Below, piece by piece: positions 1 through 8,022 of a stretch of 36,119 bases of DNA. The notes beneath the pieces were generated by a model, which worked only from the letters and a program-made list of their open reading frames with translations, searched no databases and was not told where the DNA came from. This stretch comes from an uncultured Acidimicrobiaceae bacterium (lineage in GTDB: Bacteria > Actinomycetota > Acidimicrobiia > Acidimicrobiales > RAAP-2). A program made the position numbers and the translations under genes. Numbering within the stretch: the first letter of the stretch is position 1; each line of letters begins with the position of its first letter. Where the stretch lies: positions 1-36,119 of the forward strand of contig CAITPI010000020.1 of the NCBI GenBank assembly GCA_903894295.1, given 5' to 3'.

Positions 1-1
1 C

Positions 2-589
2 GGGCAGGTCCTGCCCGGCCGGGCCCGGGGGCTCCATCTCTCGGAGGAAGGCCTCGCCCAGGCTGAGGCGGTGGCCGATCGCATCGTCGCCCTGGCCGAA
101 GCCTCGACGCGGGCTCCGGTCGCCGTCTATGCCTCGCCGCTCGAGCGAACACGGGAGACGGCCCGCCCCATCGCCCGAAAGCTGGGGCTGTCCGTCCAGG
201 CCGACCGGGGACTGCTCGAGTGCGAGTTCGGTGAGTGGACCGGCGCCAAACTGGCCGATCTCGCCAAGAAGCCCGAGTGGACCCAGGTCCAGCGCAGCCC
301 CAGCGGCTTCCGGTTTCCCGGCGGCGAGTCCTTCCTCGAGATGCAGTCCCGCATCACGGACGCCATCGCCCGGCTGGTGGCCCGCCACCCCGGAGAGACC
401 GTCGTCGCCGTCTCCCACGCCGATCCGATCAAGGCGGCGGTCGCCATGGCGGCCGGAACACCCCTCGACCTCTTCCAGCGCCTGACGGTCAACCCGTGCT
501 CGGCTTCGGTCCTGGCCTACAGCCCGGCCGGTCCCCACGTCCTGGCGGTCAACTCCACCGGTCCGCTCAGCGAGCTGGCCATCGCCTGA
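2..589 (+). CDS. Histidine phosphatase family protein (MSMEG_4193-like), 5'-truncated by window edge
   Basis: The reading frame is open from base 2, so the gene starts outside the window; 195 codons remain. The first residues (GQVLPGRARGLHLSEEGLAQ) match the segment that follows the catalytic RHG motif in MSMEG_4193-type phosphoglycerate-mutase-like proteins, so that motif lies just upstream. SPLERTRETA and the second catalytic histidine in VSHADP are present. Known for the family: phosphatase or mutase chemistry through a phosphohistidine; the substrate of this subgroup is not established. A GTG at 71 could be mistaken for a start, but homology clearly continues before it. It is followed at 112 bp by DUF3090 and the SCO1664-like gene, a trio often kept together in actinobacteria. 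Confidence 0.85.
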   Translation, partial: GQVLPGRARGLHLSEEGLAQAEAVADRIVALAEASTRAPVAVYASPLERTRETARPIARKLGLSVQADRGLLECEFGEWTGAKLADLAKKPEWTQVQRSPSGFRFPGGESFLEMQSRITDAIARLVARHPGETVVAVSHADPIKAAVAMAAGTPLDLFQRLTVNPCSASVLAYSPAGPHVLAVNSTGPLSELAIA

Positions 590-700
590 TGACCGGACAC
601 GTGCCCGTTCCCGCCACCCGGCCCGGTCCGGCCTTTGTCCTGCGAACCCGTCCCGTTTCCCGCTACCGTCCTTCGTCCACCGGCCCGAGGAGCAACCCGC

Positions 701-1195
701 ATGAGTGATGGCTACGACCTGACCGCCGACCGGTTCACGGTGGGCACGATCGGCGAAGTTGGCCGCCGGATGTTCCTGCTCCAGTGTCGCCAGGGCGACG
801 TCCTGCTCACCCTGAAGATCGAAAAGCAGCAGGTGGCCATGATGGCCGAGTACCTCTCGGGCATCGTGAAGGCCCAGGCCCGGCCAGGTCATCTGCCCGA
901 AGACCTCGAACTCGAACTTCCCCTTGAGCCCGCCTGGGCGGTCGGCACCATCGGCGTCTCCTACGACGAGGCCGACGACCGGATCGTCCTCATCGTCGAA
1001 GAGCTGGTGGCCGAAGGGGAAAACGGTGCCATCGCCCGCCTGACGGTCACCCGGGAACAGGCCGCCGCCTTCTGCATCCAGGCCACCACCCTGGTGGAGT
1101 CGGGTCGGCCACCGTGTCCCCTGTGCGGCTCGCCGCTCGATCCGGCCGGCCATGACTGCCCCCGGACCAACGGGCACCGCCCGCCGATCGTGTGA
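701..1195 (+). CDS. DUF3090 family protein with C-terminal zinc-ribbon-like motif
   Basis: 164 aa. I chose ATG 701 because GAGGAG (687-692) lies 8 nt upstream and the protein then begins MSDGYDLTADRFTVGTIGEVG-like, as DUF3090 proteins do; an ATG at 635 would add an unconserved tail. The body is a predicted beta-rich domain with an acidic segment. The C-terminus carries CPLCGSPLDPAGHDCP, a Cys-x2-Cys then His/Cys arrangement that should bind one metal ion. No catalytic role is established for the family. The stop codon overlaps the next gene's GTG, so the two are probably co-translated. Its partners are a phosphatase-like and a kinase-like protein, which suggests a shared phospho-transfer function (inference). 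Confidence 0.88.
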   Translation: MSDGYDLTADRFTVGTIGEVGRRMFLLQCRQGDVLLTLKIEKQQVAMMAEYLSGIVKAQARPGHLPEDLELELPLEPAWAVGTIGVSYDEADDRIVLIVEELVAEGENGAIARLTVTREQAAAFCIQATTLVESGRPPCPLCGSPLDPAGHDCPRTNGHRPPIV

Positions 1196-1953
1196 ACGGC
1201 TGGACGCCCGAGAACGGACTTCCCCTCGACGGGTTGCGTCCGTTTCTCGAAACCGGCGAGCTGACCATCGAGGGACGAATGCCGTGGAGTTCCAACGCCA
1301 CTTTCCTCGTGACGGTCGAGGCTCCGGGCGATGACGAACTGCAGGCCATCTACAAGCCGGCCGGTGGCGAGCAGGACCTGTGGGACTTTCCCGGTGGCCT
1401 CTACCGACGCGAAGTGGCCGCCAGCGTCCTTTCGGACACCCTGGGGTGGGACCTCGTTCCCCCGACCGTGGAACGCCGGGAGGGACCCTTTGGCGAGGGA
1501 TCGCTGCAGCTCTTCGTCAAGGCCGACTACGAGGAGCACTACTTCACGCTCTTCGACGAAGAACGTGACGAAGACACCGAGGAGAGCCGGGCGCTCGGTC
1601 GGGCGCTCCGGGCCATGTGCGTCTTCGACCTGGTCGCCAACAACGCCGACCGGAAGTCCGGCCACGTCCTTCGGGGATCGGATGGACACATCTGGGGTAT
1701 CGACCACGGACTGTGCTTCCACCACCTGCCCAAAGTGCGCACCGTGCTGTGGGACTTCGCCGGAGAGGAGATCCCGGAGCTGCTGATGGAGGATCTGAAG
1801 GCCCGCCGGGAAGCAGTCGGCGAGGCGCTCCTTCCCTATCTGGACGTCGACGAACTCGTCATGCTCGACGCCCGGATCGACCATCTGGTCGACCATCCGT
1901 GGTTTCCGGAGCCCCGGGGCGACCGTCCCCCCTATCCGTGGCCGTTGGTCTGA
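1192..1953 (+). CDS. SCO1664 family protein (PI3/4-kinase-like fold)
   Basis: 253 aa. It starts with GTG 1192, overlapping the DUF3090 stop by 4 nt (GTGA). The family resembles PI3/PI4 kinases. The sequence shows a YKPAGGEQDLWDFPGG segment near residue 55 (likely nucleotide-binding lysine), a catalytic-loop-like VANNADRKSGH near residue 150, and GIDHGLCF about 15 residues later, equivalent to the metal-binding DFG/DHG motif. All key motifs are intact, so kinase-like activity is plausible, but the substrate is unknown. The three genes from base 2 form one co-directional unit. In several actinobacteria this unit lies close to mshC (mycothiol synthesis); that gene is not in view here. Transcription meets the SGNH gene head-on downstream. 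Confidence 0.85.
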   Translation: MNGWTPENGLPLDGLRPFLETGELTIEGRMPWSSNATFLVTVEAPGDDELQAIYKPAGGEQDLWDFPGGLYRREVAASVLSDTLGWDLVPPTVERREGPFGEGSLQLFVKADYEEHYFTLFDEERDEDTEESRALGRALRAMCVFDLVANNADRKSGHVLRGSDGHIWGIDHGLCFHHLPKVRTVLWDFAGEEIPELLMEDLKARREAVGEALLPYLDVDELVMLDARIDHLVDHPWFPEPRGDRPPYPWPLV

Positions 1954-2005
1954 ACCGGACGCCGCCCATCGGCGGTCGATGAGGGGTTGGGGGTCGCCTG
2001 GGCGC

Positions 2006-2046
2006 ACCCCGCACCAACCGGCGGGGTATAGGGCAACCGGCGGGGT
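2006..2046. terminator. Hairpin between convergent genes, with a short direct repeat
   Basis: The arms ACCCCGC (2006-2012) and GCGGGGT (2021-2027) are perfectly complementary across an 8-nt loop, between the stops of two convergent genes. A 13-bp direct repeat (CAACCGGCGGGGT) occurs at 2015-2027 and 2034-2046, so the 5' arm could pair with either copy. No T-run follows, so termination strength is uncertain. Confidence 0.5.
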
Positions 2047-2057
2047 CCGGATGTCCG

Positions 2058-3197
2058 TCAGCCGGCCGGGGTCGCCTGCAGGTTGAGGTGGAACTGGCTC
2101 TTCATGGTCGCGATGACGTTCTGGGAGAGCAGTTCACCGCCGGCCGGCGTGAGGTGGATCCCGTCGGTGCTCCGGACGTTCTCCTCCACGCCAGCCGAGT
2201 TGGGCAGGAAGGCCGCATACTTTCCACCGGGACCGCCAAGGGAGTGCACGGTGGGAAGGAAGTAGGCGCTGCCCGGATACTGGCCGAGGATCGACTCGTC
2301 GATCTGGTTGATTCCCTGGAGACGCTGGTTCAGGTTGGGATCCTCCATGGTGGGCATCCCGACCCAGATGACGTGCGCACCGGACCCCATGGCCTGGAGA
2401 ATGAAGTCGTTGACCCGGGCCCCATAGGCGGCGGTCCACTGCGGGGAGCCATAGACGATGTTGCCGGCTCCTCCGGTGATCGACTGGTCGTCGTTCGCCC
2501 CCATCATGATGACCACGAGTTGGGGTTGGTGGTTGGCGAGGTCGATCCGCAACTCGGCCGGCCAGTCGAAGTAGTCCAGACGGGACAGCCCGGTATCGAC
2601 GTAGCCGTCGAGATGGGCGTTCACCACTCCGGTGGCATTCAGGTCCGCCACGAGCGGCTGGCCGAGGTCAAGTCCGATCGAGTCGCCGATGACGAGCACC
2701 CGCAGCTGGTTGGCCGGGGTCGGATCGGTCGGCAGGGCCGGGATGGCGGCCGTCTTTTCGGTCGGGAACAACGGGCTGAGCACCGAGTTCGGTGAAGCCA
2801 CCGCGACCGGAACCAACGGAAGGGCCTTCAGGCGCTTCTCGGCCGCGGCAGAAAGCTTGGCCAATGCCGGACCGCCACCGACACTGCGGCCCATGGCCGA
2901 GTCGGCGACCGACACCGGTGCGGAGAATCGCAAGGTTCGGCTCAGGGCGGCCACCGGGCCGGTGACGTCCATCGAGACGGTTCTCCGGAAACCGACCGGG
3001 GAGTCGATGGCCGACTGCTGCAGGCTGGGTGCGTCCAGCACGAACCAGACCCCGAAACAGATCAGCGCGATCAGAAACACCTGACGCCATGGCAAGGCAT
3101 GGCGCTCGGCGGAGACGAGTGCGGCGTGGTCCGACTCTCCCCGGGACCGCTCGTGCCCGGGGTGACCGGCGTCTTCGGTGATCGAAGGTGAACTCAT
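2058..3197 (-). CDS. SGNH/GDSL hydrolase, membrane-anchored (DUF459-like)
   Basis: 379 aa. A cytoplasmic N-terminus and a membrane segment (about residues 39-54) are followed by a roughly 110-residue linker and an SGNH domain. Catalytic elements are visible: GDSIG with Ser173, the MMGAND block with Gly233 and Asn235, and TDGIHLTP with Asp345 and His348. The domain should lie outside the membrane. It starts 3 bp after the MBOAT stop and is surely cotranscribed with it. MBOAT plus SGNH pairs (AlgI with AlgJ/X, PatA with PatB) pass acyl groups across the membrane to polysaccharide or peptidoglycan. This gene is therefore the likely exported acyltransferase or esterase; the acceptor is unknown. 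Confidence 0.88.
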   Translation of the reverse strand: MSSPSITEDAGHPGHERSRGESDHAALVSAERHALPWRQVFLIALICFGVWFVLDAPSLQQSAIDSPVGFRRTVSMDVTGPVAALSRTLRFSAPVSVADSAMGRSVGGGPALAKLSAAAEKRLKALPLVPVAVASPNSVLSPLFPTEKTAAIPALPTDPTPANQLRVLVIGDSIGLDLGQPLVADLNATGVVNAHLDGYVDTGLSRLDYFDWPAELRIDLANHQPQLVVIMMGANDDQSITGGAGNIVYGSPQWTAAYGARVNDFILQAMGSGAHVIWVGMPTMEDPNLNQRLQGINQIDESILGQYPGSAYFLPTVHSLGGPGGKYAAFLPNSAGVEENVRSTDGIHLTPAGGELLSQNVIATMKSQFHLNLQATPAG

Positions 3198-3200
3198 GGT

Positions 3201-4622
3201 CTAGAAGCGGAAGTAGATGAACGGGGCGACACCGGCCGGTCCGAGGGTGGTGATGGCAAGAAGCACGCCCCCCAGAATGCCACCCTGAAAGACCGGGCGG
3301 AGGTCGCCAAAGAAGTCGAGGATCCGGGCCAGCCAGCGGTCGGGCAGATACTGGCTGGCGATGCCGGCGGCCACCGCCAGGATCACGACCGGCGTCACCA
3401 GCGGAGAAGGTCCCCAGCCACCCACCAGACGGCTCAGCATCTCCCAGACCCCACCCAGCGAGGTGGCCCGGAAGAAGAGCCAGCCCAGACAGACCACCTG
3501 GAAGGTGACAAACCGGGCCCAGGCCACCCGCCAGGTCCCGGTCGGCTCGGCGGCCAGACCCCGGGCGATCCGGAACTCCCGGCGGCGGTGGCCGATGACC
3601 TGGCCGATGCCGTGATACGCCCCCCAGATCACGAAGGTCCAGGCTGCCCCGTGCCAGAGGCCACCGAGAATCATGGTGATCATGATGTTGCGGTAGACCT
3701 TGGCGTCGGAACCCCGGTTGCCGCCGAGGGGAATGTAGAGGTAGTCCCGGAGCCAGTTCGAGAGCGTGATGTGCCACCGGCGCCAGAAGTCCTGAAGCGA
3801 GACGGCCGAGTACGGTCGGCGGAAGTTCACCGGGAACCGGAATCCCATCAGCAGGGCGATCCCGATGGCGATGTCGGTGTAGCCCGAGAAGTCGGCGTAG
3901 ATCTGGACGGCGTAGCCCCAGATGGCGAAGAGCACCTCGATGGCCGAGTGCTGTCTCGGATCGGCGAAGACCGGATCGACGATGGCCGAGGACAGATACG
4001 AAGAGAGCACCACCTTCTTGGCCAGTCCCGCCGCAATGAGCCAGAACGCCTCGACGTAGTGGACGTCGGAGGGATTCCGCATCTTGCGGATCTGGGGGAT
4101 CAGTTCGGTGCCCCGCACGATGGGTCCGGCAATCAGGTGCGGAAAGAACGAGAGGTAGACGGCGACGTCGATCCCCCGGGCCGGTCGGAGGTTGCCCCGG
4201 TAGATGTCGACCACATAACTGATGGCCATGAAGGTGAAGAACGAGATGCCGATCGGCAGGGTGACCTGGATGAGTGGCAGCGGATTGCCGAGACCGATGG
4301 CGTGACAGACGTTGTCGATGTTGACGGTGAGAAACCCGACGTATTTGAACCAGCCCAGCAGTCCGAGCAGGAGGGAGACGCTGCACCACATGGCGATGCG
4401 CTTGTTGCGGCCTTCGAAGGTGTGCACCAGGTGGCCGCCCACGGCGGATATGACCGTGGCGGCCGCCAGCAGCACGACGAAGCGGGGGTTCCACCAGGCA
4501 TAGAAGAAGTAGCTGGCCGCCACCATGAAGGCCTTCCAGGGCCCCGCGTACGGATTCAGCAGCCACTGCACCGTGTAGACCACGGCGAAGAAGATGGCGA
4601 AGTCGATGGTGGGGAAAAGCAA
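3201..4622 (-). CDS. MBOAT family membrane O-acyltransferase (AlgI-like)
   Basis: 473 aa polytopic membrane protein. The start is TTG 4622: the frame has a stop a few codons upstream and no ATG, while AGGA sits 6 nt before TTG. MBOAT hallmarks are DFWRRWHITLSNWLRDYLY (His284) and GGLWHGAAWTF (His324, the putative catalytic histidine). Further family blocks are LPIGISFFTF near residue 122 and YADFSGYTDIAIG near 242. AlgI-type proteins carry acyl groups across the cytoplasmic membrane for transfer by a periplasmic or extracellular partner. That partner is the SGNH gene immediately downstream. No alginate or peptidoglycan genes lie nearby to identify the acceptor. Confidence 0.93.
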   Translation of the reverse strand: MLFPTIDFAIFFAVVYTVQWLLNPYAGPWKAFMVAASYFFYAWWNPRFVVLLAAATVISAVGGHLVHTFEGRNKRIAMWCSVSLLLGLLGWFKYVGFLTVNIDNVCHAIGLGNPLPLIQVTLPIGISFFTFMAISYVVDIYRGNLRPARGIDVAVYLSFFPHLIAGPIVRGTELIPQIRKMRNPSDVHYVEAFWLIAAGLAKKVVLSSYLSSAIVDPVFADPRQHSAIEVLFAIWGYAVQIYADFSGYTDIAIGIALLMGFRFPVNFRRPYSAVSLQDFWRRWHITLSNWLRDYLYIPLGGNRGSDAKVYRNIMITMILGGLWHGAAWTFVIWGAYHGIGQVIGHRRREFRIARGLAAEPTGTWRVAWARFVTFQVVCLGWLFFRATSLGGVWEMLSRLVGGWGPSPLVTPVVILAVAAGIASQYLPDRWLARILDFFGDLRPVFQGGILGGVLLAITTLGPAGVAPFIYFRF

Positions 4623-4700
4623 CTTCGGTCCTAGCCAGCACTACTCACGGGCGCCCGGCCCAGCGCTGAACGCGCCCGAAGACTAGTCCCCTGGACGCGA

Positions 4701-4739
4701 CAAGACCGGGACCCAAACGGTGTTGGGATCCCGGTCTTG
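4701..4739 (-). terminator. Strong inverted repeat downstream of etfA
   Basis: Arms of about 16 bp (CAAGACCGGGACCCAA and TTGGGATCCCGGTCTTG) are complementary with one bulged A and a 6-nt loop. The hairpin lies between the etfA stop (4818) and the MBOAT start (4622), all on the minus strand, so it should end the etfBA transcript. No T-run follows it. Confidence 0.75.
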
Positions 4740-4817
4740 ATCGCACCCTCTCTCCGACCGCCCATCCAGAACCGCTGGATGTCTGGCGGGTCGACCAAAG
4801 GGGGCAGAACTACTGGT

Positions 4818-5783
4818 TCAGCTACGGGCCTTCAGGGCCTCGATCAGGGCCGGCACCACCTTGTGCACGTCCCCGACGATGCCGAGGTCGGCCACCGCCA
4901 GAATCGGCGCATCCTGGTCCTTGTTGATGGCCACGATGTGCTTCGAGTTCTTCATGCCGACCAGGTGCTGGGTGGCACCCGAGATGCCGCAGGCCAGGTA
5001 GACGTTCGGCTTGACCGTCTTGCCGGTCTGGCCGACCTGGTGGGCGTAGGGAACCCACCCGGCATCCACGATGGCCCGGCTGGCACCGGCGGCACCGTTC
5101 AGAAGTCCGGCCAGATCCTCGATGAGGGCGTACTTCTCCTTCTCGCCCAGACCTCGGCCACCGGAGACGACCACATCGGCCTCGTCCAGCTTGGGTCCGG
5201 TCCGCTCCTCCACATGGGTGGCCACAATCTTGGCCGCATTCGAGGCACCCGACTCGGGAGCCGGGGCCGAAACCACGGCGGCGGGAGCGCCACCGGAGGC
5301 TTCGGGAGCAAACGACTTGGCCCGGATGACAAAGAGGGCCGGGCCTTCGGCGGTGAACCGCGCCGACAGCATCTGGCTGCCACCGAAGATGGCGTGCTGG
5401 CTCACGAGGCCCCCGTCCCCTTCGGTCAGGTCGACCACGTTGGTCAGGACCGAACGGTCGAGCTTGGCGGACAGCCGGCCGGCAATGTCGCGACCGTCGT
5501 AGGTGGCGGGCAGCAGGATGGCATCCGGGGCGCCGTTGGCCACCGCCGAAGCGATGGCTCCCGACACCGGAACGCCCGGCAGGGCGCCGTCCAGCGAACC
5601 GACATCGTGGATGGTGGTCACGCCGTACTCGCCGAGCGGACCGGCCAGGGCCGCCGCGTCGTCCCAGGCGAACGCCTCGACCTTGTCGGCCAGGGCCCGG
5701 GCCTGGGTGATCATCTCCAGGGAGATCGTGGTGGGGGCGCCGTCGGCAGTTTCGACGACAACCCAAATGGTTCCAACAGACAT
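4818..5783 (-). CDS. etfA: Electron transfer flavoprotein subunit alpha
   Basis: 321 aa. I placed the start at ATG 5783 because AGGAGAG lies about 9 nt upstream and the protein then begins [11 protein letters not shown], as EtfA does; the frame also runs further upstream without support. The N-terminal half has the ETF fold. The C-terminal FAD domain shows [32 protein letters not shown], and the [17 protein letters not shown] block. EtfAB carries electrons from acyl-CoA dehydrogenases and similar flavoproteins to ETF:quinone oxidoreductase. It lies 25 nt after etfB in one operon. An acyl-CoA dehydrogenase end at the right edge is a possible client but not a neighbour. Confidence 0.97.
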   Translation of the reverse strand: MSVGTIWVVVETADGAPTTISLEMITQARALADKVEAFAWDDAAALAGPLGEYGVTTIHDVGSLDGALPGVPVSGAIASAVANGAPDAILLPATYDGRDIAGRLSAKLDRSVLTNVVDLTEGDGGLVSQHAIFGGSQMLSARFTAEGPALFVIRAKSFAPEASGGAPAAVVSAPAPESGASNAAKIVATHVEERTGPKLDEADVVVSGGRGLGEKEKYALIEDLAGLLNGAAGASRAIVDAGWVPYAHQVGQTGKTVKPNVYLACGISGATQHLVGMKNSKHIVAINKDQDAPILAVADLGIVGDVHKVVPALIEALKARS

Positions 5784-5808
5784 GTTCGTTACTCTCCTGT
5801 GACCGGGC

Positions 5809-6588
5809 TCAGATGACCTTGAGCTGCTCGAGAAATTCAATGACCTTCAGGTGACCTTCGCCCTCGTCGACGACGATCTCACCGGCGGCCCGGGCTTCAG
5901 CCTCGGCCACGTTGGTGATCTCCTGGCGGGCACCGGCGCTTCCGACGGAGGCGGCATCGAGGCCGAGGTCGGCCACGGTGAGCGTCTCCACCGGCTTGGA
6001 CTTGGCGGCCATGATGCCCTTGAAGGACGGGTAGCGGGGCTCGACCACACCGGCGGTCACGGTGACCACGGCGGGGAGCGGGCTCACCACTTCGTCGTAA
6101 CCGGCTTCAGTCTGGCGCTCCACCTTCACGGTGCCACCTTCGGTGCTGACCTTCTTGGCAAAGGTGACCGACGGGAGCCCCATGAGTTCGGCCACCTGCA
6201 CCGGAGTCGTACCGGTGTAACCGTCCGAAGACTCGGTGGCGGCGAGGATCAGGTCGGGTTCGGCCCGCTTCAGGGCGGCGGCGAGAACCTTGGCGGTGCC
6301 AAGGGCGTCGCAACCGGCAAGCGCCGGATCACTCACCAGGATGGCCTTGGCGGCACCCATGGCCAGCGCCGTGCGCAAGCCGGAGGTCTCACCGTTGGGG
6401 GCCATGGAGACCAGCGTCACCTCGCCCCCACCAGCGGCTTCCGCCAGCTGCAGGGCCATCTCGACGCCGTAGGCATCGGAGTCATCGAGGATGAGCTTTC
6501 CATCACGGACAAGGTTCTTGGTCCCGGGATCCAGGGCCGGCGGAGCGGCCGGATCGGGGATCTGCTTCACACAGACGGCTACGTTCAT
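5809..6588 (-). CDS. etfB: Electron transfer flavoprotein subunit beta
   Basis: 259 aa from ATG 6588, which gives the typical opening [13 protein letters not shown]; the longer open frame upstream is not conserved. The AMP-binding region is recognisable ([20 protein letters not shown]), as is the family block [13 protein letters not shown] near residue 45. EtfB holds structural AMP and forms the heterodimer with EtfA. The ribosome-binding site is weak (GGAA-rich sequence only). The 165-bp gap upstream, before the GDPD stop, is AT-rich around 6631-6657 and probably holds the operon promoter; I cannot fix its boxes. Confidence 0.97.
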   Translation of the reverse strand: MNVAVCVKQIPDPAAPPALDPGTKNLVRDGKLILDDSDAYGVEMALQLAEAAGGGEVTLVSMAPNGETSGLRTALAMGAAKAILVSDPALAGCDALGTAKVLAAALKRAEPDLILAATESSDGYTGTTPVQVAELMGLPSVTFAKKVSTEGGTVKVERQTEAGYDEVVSPLPAVVTVTAGVVEPRYPSFKGIMAAKSKPVETLTVADLGLDAASVGSAGARQEITNVAEAEARAAGEIVVDEGEGHLKVIEFLEQLKVI

Positions 6589-6753
6589 AGTTCCGTATTC
6601 TTCCCGAAACCCATCGGCGGAGCCAATTGAGGGAACGAAAGTTTCCGAAATTTTTCTCCGGGTCGCACCTTTGGGAGCCACCGGAGTGGCAACTGGCGAC
6701 CCGGCGCAGCCGCGCGGGGCCGAACCGCGACGGAAACGTCCCCGACGAAGGGG

Positions 6754-7539
6754 CTAGAGACCGAGGGCCTCCCGGGCCCCCGGCACGTCATCGGTGATCA
6801 CCGCATCGACACCGACCTTTCCGGCGGCCACCACATCGTCGGGCTCGTTCACCGTCCAGACATTCACCTTGAATCCCTTCCGGTGGGCTTCGGCCACCCA
6901 TCGGGCTTCCACCAAGGAGAAGTGGGGGTGCACCGCCGTCGCCCCCACGTCCCGGGCCATGGCCAAGGCCCCTTCGGGATTGGCCCACGAAGCCAGCAGG
7001 AGGCCGGTGGCCACCCCGGCATCCCGCGCCCGTACGGCCGACAGCGAACCGGGCCAGAACGACGAGATGACAATGTCATCGCCAATCCGGCCGGCCAGCA
7101 GGTCCATCACCAGGTGGGCGGTCCGCTCGTCGGGATCGAACGACGCTTCACCCGGCAGATTCTTGATCTCGATGTTGACGAGCAAACCCCGGCAGGCCTC
7201 CAGGACCTCGTCGAGGCCGGGAACGTGGGCCGGAAGTTCGGCCCGGGTCAGTTCGTGGACCGGTCCACCACCTTCGATCGAAGGATCGTGGTGCACCACG
7301 AGATGACCGTCGGCGCTCAGGCGCACGTCGAGCTCCACGCCATCGGCTCCGAGGTCACGGGCCCGAGAGAAGGCCGCCAACGTGTTCTCCCGCACCGGCA
7401 GACCCGGGGAGGACCCACTGCCCGGTGAGGTGGGCGCCGCCGACATCTCGGCATCCCGACCACGGTTCCCCGTGCTTCCCCGATGGGCCAGCACCAAAGG
7501 CCGGACGGTCACCGGGGCCTGTTCTGGATTCTTGGTCAT
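6754..7539 (-). CDS. Glycerophosphodiester phosphodiesterase (GDPD)
   Basis: 261 aa TIM-barrel enzyme. It hydrolyses glycerophosphodiesters to sn-glycerol 3-phosphate and an alcohol. Conserved residues are present: HRG (His19, Arg20), EN (Glu51, Asn52), ELD (Glu69, Asp71) and HHD (His84, Asp85), then EIK near residue 123 and the C-terminal VNVWTVNEPDD. About 25 extra residues, rich in Gly, Ser and Pro, separate HRG from EN, where most homologues have only about 8-10. No signal peptide is visible, so it is probably cytoplasmic. ATG 7539 is preceded by GGGGAG. It lies upstream of etfBA on the same strand with a 165-bp gap and need not be cotranscribed. Confidence 0.93.
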   Translation of the reverse strand: MTKNPEQAPVTVRPLVLAHRGSTGNRGRDAEMSAAPTSPGSGSSPGLPVRENTLAAFSRARDLGADGVELDVRLSADGHLVVHHDPSIEGGGPVHELTRAELPAHVPGLDEVLEACRGLLVNIEIKNLPGEASFDPDERTAHLVMDLLAGRIGDDIVISSFWPGSLSAVRARDAGVATGLLLASWANPEGALAMARDVGATAVHPHFSLVEARWVAEAHRKGFKVNVWTVNEPDDVVAAGKVGVDAVITDDVPGAREALGL

Positions 7540-7650
7540 GGGTCAACTCCCCCTGGGCGGAACGCCCGGTTCGACCGGCCTTTACTTTCGACCGGTCCGG
7601 TTTCGACCGGCTGCGGCTTCCCTGCAGTCTGCCCGCCCCGGCGCGCCAGT

Positions 7651-7734
7651 GCGCAACGTGCGCCCGTTGACCGGCGACAGCGCAACGTGCGCCCGCTGAC
7701 CGGCGACAGCGCAACGTGCGCCCGCTGACCGGCG
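7651..7734. repeat. Three tandem 29-bp repeats, each with an internal dyad
   Basis: Copies lie at 7651-7679, 7680-7708 and 7709-7734 (the last is cut at 26 bp). They are head-to-tail without spacers and differ at one position (T in copy 1, C in copies 2 and 3). Each begins GCGCAACGTGCGC, in which GCGCA and TGCGC form a dyad around ACG, followed by CCGYTGACCGGCG. A degenerate fourth core, CGCAACGTGCC, occurs at about 7805. It may be an operator array or a slippage product. Confidence 0.85.
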
Positions 7735-7941
7735 TCCATGCCGGGCCGTGCCCGGGGCCCGATTGACCGACTTTCCAGGTGGCTGACCGGTTCCGTGGTG
7801 ACGACGCAACGTGCCCCGACAGTTGTCGGTTTCGTCACGCCGATGTCACATTCGTCAAATCTGCCTATTGCCTCGGCGATCCACCTTCATTATTGTGACG
7901 AACACTTGATGAACGGCCGGTGACAAAACTGCATCGAGCCA

Positions 7942-7957
7942 TGTGAAATCAATCACT
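7942..7957 (+). promoter_or_regulatory. Putative CRP/FNR-family binding site upstream of whiB1
   Basis: TGTGAAATCAATCACT matches the CRP consensus TGTGA-N6-TCACA at nine of ten fixed positions. It lies 66 bp before the whiB1 GTG. Known: in Mycobacterium tuberculosis, whiB1 is a direct target of the cAMP receptor protein Rv3676 through sites of this form. Confidence 0.65.
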
Positions 7958-8022
7958 AGTTACATCCCAAACGTCGCTCCTGCGACCGAACGATCTACGT
8001 GACCGAAAGATGAGGCTTTGTC

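Larger units (their letters stand above)
7540..8022. promoter_or_regulatory. Long intergenic region between divergent GDPD and whiB1 genes
   Basis: 483 bp without a convincing gene. The left third contains a GC-rich tandem repeat (7651-7734). The right part, from about 7840, is markedly more AT-rich than its surroundings and holds a CRP-like palindrome (7942-7957). GTGAC-type half sites also occur near 7895 (TTGTGACGAACA) and 7920 (GGTGACAAAA). This looks like a regulated promoter region for whiB1. Confidence 0.7.

Noticed and set aside
71-73. GTG 71 as a true start of the first gene
   Set aside because: Conserved family sequence continues upstream to base 2.
2668-4641. 657-codon minus-strand frame across the MBOAT and SGNH genes
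   Set aside because: It is a shadow frame rich in Arg, Pro, His and Gly; the MBOAT and SGNH frames carry clear catalytic motifs.
7651-7734. CRISPR array
   Set aside because: Units are directly adjacent with no spacers, only three copies exist, and no cas genes are in the window.
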